A DNA stretch of 64,000 nt, from the NCBI GenBank assembly GCA_035471925.1, contig DATIPO010000059.1, forward strand, positions 117,115 to 181,114. The letters are read 5' to 3'. Positions 8,459 through 15,835 of this stretch are shown piece after piece. The notes under the pieces were generated by a model, which ran no database searches, had not been told where the DNA came from, and saw only the letters and a list, made by a program, of their open reading frames with translations. The position numbers and the translations under genes are program-made. The stretch is from JANQFM01 sp035471925 (GTDB lineage Bacteria > Acidobacteriota > UBA6911 > RPQK01 > DATIPO01). Positions within the stretch are counted from its first letter, which is position 1. The number at the start of each line of letters is the position of its first letter.

Positions 8459-8623
8459 ATGAGCACAACACCCCCGTTTCAGATCGTCCCCCCGTCGCCT
8501 TTTGCCCAAGCCTCGCGTCCCGGTCACGTGGCGGCCTTGAAAGAGAAGATCGAAACCGGCCTCTTCGTCATTTGCTACGTGAGGCTGGCCGAATGCCTGA
8601 TCGAACACGCTCTCCTCGATTGA
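8459..8623 (+). CDS. Short FlgM-like ORF (possible second anti-sigma-28 factor)
   Basis: A 54-residue ORF with GAGG 6 bases before the ATG. After a Pro-rich N-terminus of about 20 residues it reads VAALKEKIETG, then about seven variable residues, then RLAECLIEHALLD. This is the C-terminal helix pair of FlgM, the part that binds sigma-28. The bona fide FlgM of this window (57536-57838) has VAEISRQLESG and RVADALITGSI at the same spacing. It lacks the usual FlgM N-terminal half and has two Cys in the linker. It lies far from the flagellar genes, downstream of a Crp-type site. It may be a functional short paralogue or a remnant. Confidence 0.5.
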   Translation: MSTTPPFQIVPPSPFAQASRPGHVAALKEKIETGLFVICYVRLAECLIEHALLD

Positions 8624-8645
8624 AGCAGCCTGACGGTCTCTCCGC

Positions 8646-10982
8646 TCAAGGCTGGAGAAGAAACTTCAGCAGCCGGGAGCCCTGGGCCCTCCACGTCGGC
8701 CAATTGTGTCCTCCGGGAGACTCTTGGACATGCACCTCGAAGCCCCCCTCTCTCAATTCTTGAGCCAAGAGGCGGCTGCTTTCCCGCACGTCGAAGTCCA
8801 TTAAGGGACGCCAGGACAGCTCGTAGCGGGAATATCCCAAGAAAAAGCGCTGGCCTTGATTTTCCCGCAGCAGCGGCAGCACGTCGTCGCGCAACTCGCC
8901 CGCCGAAATCTCAGGCGATTGCAGGCCCGCCCGCGAGAAGACCTCCGGGTAGCGCAGGGCGGCCATCAGGGCGCCCGGCGCGGCCTGGGAATGTCCCACG
9001 ATTAAATGGCCACCGTCGTGAAGAGGGTAGTGCTGCTTAAGGAAGGGAAACAGCTCCTCGGCTAGCATGCGCAGCGCGCCGTCTCCCCTCTGGCGCAAGA
9101 ACCAGATCTGAAAAATGGGGCGATTGACGTCGAGAAAGGCTGCCATGACGGGTCCGGAATCCTGAGCTTTGATCCCGTCGGACCAGCGGTCGAAATGTCC
9201 ATAGACGCGGGCATGGTCGCTCAGGAAAAGGGCCAGCCTGTGCGGCTCGTCGGGGTTGTAGGGCTCCGGCAGGAGCACCTTGAGAGGAAAGGACCGTCCC
9301 ATCGCTTCGCTCTCCACCTCATGGCTGCGCAGGCGCTCTGGGCTGGGTTGGCCGGGGAGGGACGCCTCCTGCCAACCGGAGAGGGCCGCCCAAGAACGCT
9401 CTCCCTCGGGCGTCTCGAGTGTGGAGGGGTTGAGGGGATCGGGACGCGCTTGCTCATAGTGGCGCAGATGGTACTGCCAGGCCGTCTCATCTGATGCCGC
9501 CTGATAGCTGCGGTAGTAAAAATCGGTTTCCTCGACATGGAAGAGGGGGTCTTCCAGTCGCCCGCCGGTCATATCTCCCCGAATCGCCACGTCTTCCACT
9601 TGGCCCCGGAAAACGAAGTGCACAGTTCGGCCTTCGATGATCGGAAAGCTTTCCTGCTCCTGGAGGAACTGTTGGATGAGACGGTGCTTCTCAGTGATGG
9701 GCGCTTCTTGCAGTCTCCTCACGAACTGTCCAAAGGCGCCCTGCATCAGAGCCGGGTCGGGACGCTCGGCGGTATCGGGCCGTTCTCCCAGCGGACGCGG
9801 ACGCACGGCCGCCAGTTCGTCCAGGTCGCGCACATACGCCACGGAGTCGGCGTAGGCCGGCGCGATCCAGGTGTCGTAGGGTTCGAAGACCTGCCGACTT
9901 CCCAGCTCGCGATACTGCCGGGGATCCGCTTGGAAGGCCGTCAGCTTGCCCCGAGCCAGCACCAAGAACGTGTCTCCCACCAAGGTCAGATTGCGGCCGC
10001 CGGGCGGGCGCGACTTCCAGGCGTCCTGACCGCTGCGGGCCTCCACGCAGGTCAGGAAGCGCCCGTTGTAGCCGTAGAAGTGGCCCTCGTGGTAGACGGG
10101 TACGCTGTGAGTGTTTTTGAAGGAGCGGGTTTCCCAGAGCTGCTCGAGTTGAAATCCGTCTGTCCCCTGGCGCAGGTGGAAGAATTCTGCGTGATCGCTG
10201 CGGGTGACCAGGAACCGTCCGTCCTCGGCCAAAACCACGTGAGGATCGATGGACCCCCTTTCGAACTCATGTTTCCACAGGACCGACCCGTCGGAAGGGT
10301 CGAGGCCGACCAGCGCTTTTTCGCTGCAGGCGATGAGTTGGCGGCGCCCGGCCAGCTCAGCAATCAGGGGTGTCTGGTACTCGGCTTTTCCGGGCAGTGC
10401 CGTCCAGCGCAGTTGGCCGCTCTTCTTGTCCAAGGCCGCCAAGACGCCTTCCGCGGCCCCGCTCTGGATGATGAGGAGGTCGCCCTCGACAATCGGCGAG
10501 GTGGAGTAGCCGTAGAAGGGCGCCACGCCTTGCAGGTCATCGACCACATGACGCTTCCAGATCAGCCGTCCGTCTTGGCTATCCAGAGCCGCCAGATCGC
10601 CGTGGGCGCTGAGCGCGTAGAGGACGCCCTCGCTGACCACGGGTGTCGAGATGGGTCCGTCATCAGAGCCGTCGTGTCCCCGGTAAGAGTCCGAGATGCG
10701 CGTCCGCCAGACCTCCTCACCGCTTGAGCCACGGTAGGCCAGGACGTAATCGCCGCCAGCCCGAGCGCCCATCGAATACACTCGTCCATCAGCCACCACG
10801 ATTCCAGCATAACCCGAGCCGAGAGGCTGCTTCCACAAGGTTTCGAAGTCGAGTCCTAGCAGGCCTCGCAGGTTTTCGGACTGAGCGCGTCCGTCTTGCT
10901 CGGATCCTCGGAATTGGGGCCAATCGGCAGCCTTCAGGTGCAGACAGACCAAGACGGCCGTCACGACGATTCGTGCCAGCAT
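8646..10982 (-). CDS. Exported PQQ-propeller / esterase fusion
   Basis: A 778-residue protein. The ATG at 10982 is preferred over 10988 because GGAGGAGG touches the first ATG but lies at normal distance from the second. A signal peptide (cleavage after KAA near residue 19) leads into WPQFRG and a BamB/PQQ-like propeller over about residues 20-390. The C-terminal part (about 530-778) looks like the Esterase-D/enterochelin-esterase alpha/beta-hydrolase family: GHSQAAPG is the nucleophile elbow with Ser as likely nucleophile, and a GGHNW near the C-terminus offers the His. The enzyme would act outside the cytoplasm on an ester or carry out an acyl transfer; the substrate is unknown. Confidence 0.78.
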   Translation of the reverse strand: MLARIVVTAVLVCLHLKAADWPQFRGSEQDGRAQSENLRGLLGLDFETLWKQPLGSGYAGIVVADGRVYSMGARAGGDYVLAYRGSSGEEVWRTRISDSYRGHDGSDDGPISTPVVSEGVLYALSAHGDLAALDSQDGRLIWKRHVVDDLQGVAPFYGYSTSPIVEGDLLIIQSGAAEGVLAALDKKSGQLRWTALPGKAEYQTPLIAELAGRRQLIACSEKALVGLDPSDGSVLWKHEFERGSIDPHVVLAEDGRFLVTRSDHAEFFHLRQGTDGFQLEQLWETRSFKNTHSVPVYHEGHFYGYNGRFLTCVEARSGQDAWKSRPPGGRNLTLVGDTFLVLARGKLTAFQADPRQYRELGSRQVFEPYDTWIAPAYADSVAYVRDLDELAAVRPRPLGERPDTAERPDPALMQGAFGQFVRRLQEAPITEKHRLIQQFLQEQESFPIIEGRTVHFVFRGQVEDVAIRGDMTGGRLEDPLFHVEETDFYYRSYQAASDETAWQYHLRHYEQARPDPLNPSTLETPEGERSWAALSGWQEASLPGQPSPERLRSHEVESEAMGRSFPLKVLLPEPYNPDEPHRLALFLSDHARVYGHFDRWSDGIKAQDSGPVMAAFLDVNRPIFQIWFLRQRGDGALRMLAEELFPFLKQHYPLHDGGHLIVGHSQAAPGALMAALRYPEVFSRAGLQSPEISAGELRDDVLPLLRENQGQRFFLGYSRYELSWRPLMDFDVRESSRLLAQELREGGFEVHVQESPGGHNWPTWRAQGSRLLKFLLQP

Positions 10983-11166
10983 GGGCATCCTCCTCCCCGA
11001 CTTGTTCTGGGAACTGAAATAGACGAACGCTACCAGGCCTACTTCACGAAGGCGCGGGTGCGAGGTTCGATTAATTGTGCGGTTTAAGAATCAGCGCCCC
11101 ATGCCGATAAGGAGGAAGACAGCACACCCAGGGGTTGCCCCGGAGGCAGGCAGTCGGAGCCAAGTG

Positions 11167-11385
11167 ATGACGAAGGAAGAGCGAAAACAACCAGGAGCCC
11201 AAGCCTATGAGCCGCTCATGGACCGTCTCAACCGACCCGACAATTCCATATCGCAAAAGCTGGATGATGTCGCTGCAGGGGTTGCCGAGGAATTGCGCGA
11301 GGAAATCACTGCCTTCGACACCGACCGCCTCTTGCGCCTGGTGAAGGCCGCCATCGAACTCAAGGAATGGCCTTTTCGCCGCTGA
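11167..11385 (+). CDS. Small protein of unknown function
   Basis: A 72-residue hydrophilic protein. The frame is open from 11077, but the ATG at 11167 has GGAG at a 7-base spacing. It is rich in Glu, Asp, Leu and Arg and probably helical; no family is recognised. It converges on the GbsR-type regulator gene with no spacer between the two stop codons. Confidence 0.45.
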   Translation: MTKEERKQPGAQAYEPLMDRLNRPDNSISQKLDDVAAGVAEELREEITAFDTDRLLRLVKAAIELKEWPFRR

Positions 11386-11934
11386 TCAAGTCTCCTTGGA
11401 GGGCCGGATGGTGACCAGGAGCTTTTCCATGCGGCCCTTGAGCTTGGCGAAGCCGCGCAAGGTGCTTGGAGGAAGAGTGGAGAACTCCTTATAAAGCGAG
11501 GTCATGGTTTCGAAGAAGTCCAGCATGTGCTCCAGCCGCTCGCGGGTCACCGGGTCGTCCGCGTCTTCTTCTTTGGCCTGCTTCACGCACTGGCGCAAAA
11601 CCGAGAGGGTGGGGTCGATCTCCCGGCGCTTGCGCTCGGAGAGGATCAACTGAAACATCTCCCAAACATCCTTCATGGACTCGAAATGGTCGCGGCGGTC
11701 GCCCAGGATGTGAACGATCTTGACCAACCCCCAACTCTGCAGCTCGCGCAGGCTGGTGGAAACATTGGAGCGGGCTACCGAAAGGGTCTTGGAGATGTCC
11801 TCGGCGTTCAGCGGCTCGGGCGACAAATAAAGCAGGGCATGGATCTGGGCAACCGTTCGGTTGATGCCCCAGCGGGTGCCCATTTCTCCCCAATGAAGAA
11901 TGAATTGCTCGGCCGTCTTGGTCAACTTCGGCAT
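11386..11934 (-). CDS. GbsR/MarR-family transcriptional regulator
   Basis: A 182-residue protein with a winged helix-turn-helix at about residues 20-85 (LNAEDISKTLSVARSNVSTS is the recognition unit), followed by a long helical C-terminal region. The length and the WGINRTVAQIHALLYL entry match the GbsR group of MarR-like regulators, known in Bacillus for control of choline and glycine-betaine genes. GAGGAAA precedes the start. Its promoter region carries an inverted repeat over the -10, suggesting autorepression, and it is divergent from gdhA. Confidence 0.8.
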   Translation of the reverse strand: MPKLTKTAEQFILHWGEMGTRWGINRTVAQIHALLYLSPEPLNAEDISKTLSVARSNVSTSLRELQSWGLVKIVHILGDRRDHFESMKDVWEMFQLILSERKRREIDPTLSVLRQCVKQAKEEDADDPVTRERLEHMLDFFETMTSLYKEFSTLPPSTLRGFAKLKGRMEKLLVTIRPSKET

Positions 11935-11960
11935 GCGATTTCCTCTTTTCTGTTCTTTTA

Positions 11961-11990
11961 GAAATTACCGCATTTCCTTTTGTCTGTCAA
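11961..11990 (-). promoter_or_regulatory. Promoter and overlapping inverted repeat before the GbsR-type gene
   Basis: On the minus strand TTGACA (11990-11985) is a perfect -35, followed after 17 bases by TAATTT (11967-11962). An inverted repeat, GAAAT-N6-ATTTC (11961-11976), covers the -10. An operator in this place would let the product repress its own transcription. Confidence 0.5.
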
Positions 11991-12165
11991 TCCGGGCTGG
12001 CTCTTGCCATAGACGACGCTAAGCGAGCTGTTTGGCGCCTTGCGGCGGGTCCGCGGAGGGGCGGGGAAAACCTTGGCCGGGGGTCTTGCAATCCGGGTGT
12101 CAGGGGGAGAGAATACCTTGTGTCGGACGGATTGCACCCTGCTCATACCGGAGGTCTGAGAAAAA

Positions 12166-13500
12166 ATGGATCTGGACAGCTTCCTCAAGCGCATCAAAGC
12201 CCGAAATCCCGGTGAGACCGAATTCCACCAAGCCGTCAAAGAAGTGGCCCTGACTCTTACCGATTTCATCGACGAACACCCCAAGTACCAGAAGACCCGC
12301 ATCCTGGAGCGGCTGACCGAACCGGACCGCATCATTATCTTCCGGGTTTGCTGGGAGGACGACGACGGGGAGATCCACATCAACCGCGGCTACCGCGTGC
12401 AGTTCAACAACGCCATCGGTCCTTACAAGGGCGGATTGCGCTTTCATCCCTCGGTCAACTTGAGCATCCTCAAGTTCTTGGGATTCGAACAGGTTTTCAA
12501 GAATTCGCTCACGACGCTTCCCATGGGAGGAGCCAAAGGGGGATCCGATTTCGATCCCAAGGGGCGCAGCGACCGCGAAGTGATGCGCTTCTGCCAGTCC
12601 TTCATGAACGAGTTGCACCGGCACATCGGCAAGGACATTGACGTCCCGGCCGGCGACATCGGGGTAGGAGGGCGCGAGATCAGCTATCTGTTCGGCCAGT
12701 ACAAGCGTCTCACCAACGAATGGACCGGCACGATCACGGGCAAGGGACTTGACTTCGGAGGCAGTCCGGTGCGGACCGAGGCCACGGGCTACGGCTGCGT
12801 TTATTTCGTCCAGAACATGCTCAAGCGCAGTGAGGATTCTCTGGCCGGCAAGACCTGCGTGATCTCGGGAGCCGGCAACGTGGCTCAGTACACGGCCGAG
12901 AAATTGATCGACTTGGGCGCCAGGGCTGTAACGCTTTCCGATTCCGACGGATTCATTCACGACCCCAACGGCTTGACCCGCGAGAAGCTGGAGTGGGTCA
13001 AAGAACTGAAGAACGTGCGTCGGGGACGCATCCGCGAGTACGCTGAAGAGTACGGTGTCGACTATTTCGAGGGTGAAAAGCCCTGGCAGCGGGTAGCCTG
13101 CGACGTCGCCTTCCCTTCAGCTACCCAGAACGAAATCGATGAGGAAGACGCCGAGGCCTTGGTCAAGAACGGCTGCATCGCCGTCGGCGAGGGAGCCAAC
13201 ATGCCGTCCACCGCGGCGGCTGCCGACGTCTTCATCGAGGCCCGCATTCTTTACGGTCCCGCCAAGGCCGCCAACGCCGGGGGCGTAGCCATCTCGGGAC
13301 TGGAAATGACGCAGAATTCCATCCGCCAGACTTGGACACGCGATCAGGTCGACCGCCGGCTGCGGGAGATCATGCACGACATCCACGAGAAGTGTGTTCA
13401 GTACGGCAGCCAGGACGGCTTCGTCAACTATCCTCAGGGGGCCAACATTGCGGGCTTCCGAAAGGTCGGCGACACCATCCTGGGCTACGGCGTAGTGTAA
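12166..13500 (+). CDS. gdhA: Glutamate dehydrogenase, hexameric NADP-type
   Basis: A 444-residue cytoplasmic enzyme interconverting 2-oxoglutarate plus ammonia and glutamate. The length is that of the 50-kDa hexameric family. YKGGLRFHPSVN (about residues 88-99) and LPMGGAKGGSDFDP (about 122-135) hold the substrate-binding and catalytic lysines, VPAGDIGVGGREI contains the catalytic Asp, and ISGAGNVAQYTAEKL (about 230-245) is the Rossmann nucleotide site. NADP preference is inferred from the group. GGAGG lies 11 bases before the ATG. A GbsR-type regulator is divergently encoded. Confidence 0.95.
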   Translation: MDLDSFLKRIKARNPGETEFHQAVKEVALTLTDFIDEHPKYQKTRILERLTEPDRIIIFRVCWEDDDGEIHINRGYRVQFNNAIGPYKGGLRFHPSVNLSILKFLGFEQVFKNSLTTLPMGGAKGGSDFDPKGRSDREVMRFCQSFMNELHRHIGKDIDVPAGDIGVGGREISYLFGQYKRLTNEWTGTITGKGLDFGGSPVRTEATGYGCVYFVQNMLKRSEDSLAGKTCVISGAGNVAQYTAEKLIDLGARAVTLSDSDGFIHDPNGLTREKLEWVKELKNVRRGRIREYAEEYGVDYFEGEKPWQRVACDVAFPSATQNEIDEEDAEALVKNGCIAVGEGANMPSTAAAADVFIEARILYGPAKAANAGGVAISGLEMTQNSIRQTWTRDQVDRRLREIMHDIHEKCVQYGSQDGFVNYPQGANIAGFRKVGDTILGYGVV

Positions 13501-13529
13501 CGCTGCTCGACGGCTGGTTCTTGGCTTGA

Positions 13530-13670
13530 TGCAGATCGCTTTGGGCCGATACCGCCACCTGGGCCGACATGGTCATCTGGTCGGACATGGTGATCTGGTC
13601 TGATTGCTATCATTCCGGCACCGACAACATCGAGGACAAGGACCACGCATGGTCAGGCGACGGCGACTGA
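13530..13670 (+). pseudogene. Relic of a tryptophan-repeat protease tail
   Basis: From 13530 to the TGA at 13668-13670 a start-less frame reads a ladder of W-A-D / I-W-S-D units (WADTATWADMVIWSDMVIWSD, shortened here), produced by an 18-base near-perfect tandem repeat at 13566-13583 and 13584-13601. Such W-x-D ladders are known at the C-terminus of some subtilisin-like (S8) peptidases. The frame has an in-frame stop just upstream (13527) and no start or ribosome site. It looks like the surviving end of a deleted gene; the family assignment is an inference. Confidence 0.4.
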
Positions 13671-13714
13671 TGCCGCCCATGCCCTGACGGCGGAAGCGAG
13701 GACGGCAAAGCGCC

Positions 13715-14467
13715 TCAGCCACTCGCCTTGCTGCGCGCCGCTTCCAGCATGGCTGCGGCCCTCTCTGCCTGCTTGCAGCCGTGGAAGGTAGCGCAATGAT
13801 ATTCCCGGGTGGCATAACGCCGGACGAATGACGAGTCGCTTCCCAGGCGGTCCTCCAACCAGGGCGCGAAGTGCTTTTTGTCGAGATTGAGGCAGGGAAG
13901 GTAGCGGCGCGCCTTGCGCTTCCACAGCAACACATTGATGAGGCTTTCATCCCACACGAGAGGGTGGAGGCCGGAGTCGTCGAAGCGGCGCGAAATCTCC
14001 CAGCAGCGGCGCAGGAAAGGGCGGCAGCGTGGTGTCCAGGAAACGCAGCAGGAATGAAGGTAGGGCAGGTTCTTCTCCTTCACCTGCAGATCCTCCATCA
14101 AGTCCTTCACCAACCCAGCCTCCAAGTCGCTGGGATGGCGGGGAAGCAAGGGATAGTCCTCATCGCCGGGACGGGCCAGTTCGAAGATCTGGTCGACGGC
14201 GGGAGTCGGAACGTGATCGGCGTCCAAGTAGATGCCCTGCTCGGTCTCAGTGGCCAGCATGGCCTGAAACTTGAGGTAGGTAATGTGGTTTCCGGGTGGC
14301 AGGCGAAGGTGGCGTACGGTCAGGTTGGGAAATCCGAAATCGACCTGGGCGTTGACGGCATAGAGAATCACGGGACGGCTGGAAAATTCCGCCAACCCCT
14401 CCACGAGCACGCGCGCCAAGGGCAGAAAGGCGGCGTCGCTGTGTGTGATGTAGCATTGCCTTTGCAT
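13715..14467 (-). CDS. Glycosyltransferase-like protein (GT-A type, DxD)
   Basis: A 250-residue protein starting at 14467 (MQRQCYITHSD); the open frame extends to 14617 but the fold starts here. A YLDADHVPT segment at about residues 97-105 has the D-x-D of GT-A glycosyltransferases acting on nucleotide sugars, and WDESLINVLLW near 190 is like the distal region of family 8-type enzymes. The sugar and acceptor are unknown. Its start codon overlaps that of the divergent GT4 frame in a CATG palindrome, which suggests that the GT4 gene really starts further in. Confidence 0.6.
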   Translation of the reverse strand: MQRQCYITHSDAAFLPLARVLVEGLAEFSSRPVILYAVNAQVDFGFPNLTVRHLRLPPGNHITYLKFQAMLATETEQGIYLDADHVPTPAVDQIFELARPGDEDYPLLPRHPSDLEAGLVKDLMEDLQVKEKNLPYLHSCCVSWTPRCRPFLRRCWEISRRFDDSGLHPLVWDESLINVLLWKRKARRYLPCLNLDKKHFAPWLEDRLGSDSSFVRRYATREYHCATFHGCKQAERAAAMLEAARSKASG

Positions 14468-14567
14468 GAAGCCGATTAAAGATAGCAGGGAATGGCAAGG
14501 GCAGAAAACGGCCTCAGTTTCCTCTCTCAAACCCACGCCCGAGTCTTTGGCCCAGCCGGATCGCCCA

Positions 14568-15707
14568 ATGTGCATCGGGATCGTGCTCAATTCGCTGGGC
14601 TTGGTGCGCGGAGGCACGGAAACTCGGGCCGTCCAAATGGCGACCCGGCTTCATCGTAGAGGTCACCGAGTCTGGCTGGCCGGCGGCTGGTGGCCCGGAC
14701 GCTCCTTGCCTCAGGCCTTGCTTGAATCGGGACTGGAAGTCATCCGCCTGCCGGCAATGCCCGCCGACTGGGCTCCGCTGAGGCTGCTGGGACGCTTTTC
14801 CGAATTCCGGGCCTTCCGATGGCAGGGCCGCATCTTTCGCTTCATGGCGCGGCTTTCTCCATGGTTGAAGCGACGCATCGGGCAAGCCGACGTGACCTTC
14901 ACGCTGCAACTGCGCGACACCTTGTGGCTCTCGCGCCGACGGCGGCAGCTAGGACGGGCTCACATCTCGTACTTCACGGGCGGATCTCCTCAAATGGCCT
15001 CATTGGACCAATCTCACGTCAAAGTGGCCAATCCAAGAGTGTTGGATGCAGGCCATCCCTCGGGGCAAAGAGACTTCGACGGCGTCTTTCCTCCCGGAAT
15101 ACCCGGCTCGCTGCTTGAGCTGCCGTTCGAGGTGCGGCCACAAGCCCTGTGCCTGCTCTACGTGGGCCGTCTTGAGCACAATAACGGGCCCCTCGACCTG
15201 TTAGATGTCTTTTCGCTACTCTGGCGCGATTTCCCCGGCCTTCGGCTGCGCTACGTCGGCCACGGCGTCCAGTCTCGGGCCACGCGGCGAAAGGTCAAGG
15301 GCAAAGGACTTGAGGAGCGCGTCGTCTTCAAGGGAGTGCTCGACCAGCAGGACGTCTGGAAGGAGATGCGTGAGGCAGACTTGCTGGTGATGCCCTTGCG
15401 TCACGGACACTTTCCCCTCACCCTGTTGGAAGCGTCGGCGGTGGGACTTCCCGTGGTCACTTCGGACATCCCCGGTGTCTGCAACGGATGCGCACCCGAC
15501 AGCCTGAAGCTGCCATTAGACCAATCCCAGATTTGGTCCCGAGCCTTGTCCCAGCTGATCGCCGACCAACCGGCCCGGCGCCGGATGTCCGAATCAGGCC
15601 GCCGTTTTGCCGCCGCCTACACCTGGGAGGAAATCGCTCGAAACATGGAACGAATGTTCCACCTGGCGCTGTCGCGTGCCTCCAAGCCCGCCTCTCGGCG
15701 CTTGTAG
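14568..15707 (+). CDS. GT4-family glycosyltransferase
   Basis: A 379-residue GT-B glycosyltransferase. The frame is open from ATG 14466, but homologues begin at the first beta strand, as in MCIGIVLNSLGLVRGGTE at 14568. LLYVGRLEHNNGPLDLL (about 195-211) is the donor-domain entry, and MPLRHGHFPLTLLEASAVGLPVV (quoted shortened: HFPLTLLEASAVGLPVV, about 285-305) is the E-x7-E-type donor site of group 1 transferases. It is flanked by other glycan genes, so a role in surface polysaccharide or glycoprotein assembly is likely. No ribosome site is clear for either start. Confidence 0.78.
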   Translation: MCIGIVLNSLGLVRGGTETRAVQMATRLHRRGHRVWLAGGWWPGRSLPQALLESGLEVIRLPAMPADWAPLRLLGRFSEFRAFRWQGRIFRFMARLSPWLKRRIGQADVTFTLQLRDTLWLSRRRRQLGRAHISYFTGGSPQMASLDQSHVKVANPRVLDAGHPSGQRDFDGVFPPGIPGSLLELPFEVRPQALCLLYVGRLEHNNGPLDLLDVFSLLWRDFPGLRLRYVGHGVQSRATRRKVKGKGLEERVVFKGVLDQQDVWKEMREADLLVMPLRHGHFPLTLLEASAVGLPVVTSDIPGVCNGCAPDSLKLPLDQSQIWSRALSQLIADQPARRRMSESGRRFAAAYTWEEIARNMERMFHLALSRASKPASRRL

Positions 15708-15835
15708 CTGGTCCAGAGTATCCACGCGAGTCAAGTCTCAGAGGACGAGACGAGTTGCCCCAGTTCTCTCGGCGGCATAACACGGTGAGCTGGCGACTTT
15801 CTTCAAAGCACGGTCCTCAACGGGGGTGCTCAGGT

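Noticed and set aside
9537..10727. A 396-codon plus-strand frame
   Set aside because: Antisense to the propeller-esterase gene, with no recognisable domain; the minus-strand gene explains the region fully.
12075..12090. Sigma-54-like site before gdhA (TTGGCC...TTGCA)
   Set aside because: The GG and GC are 11 bases apart, not 10, so the site is unlikely to work.
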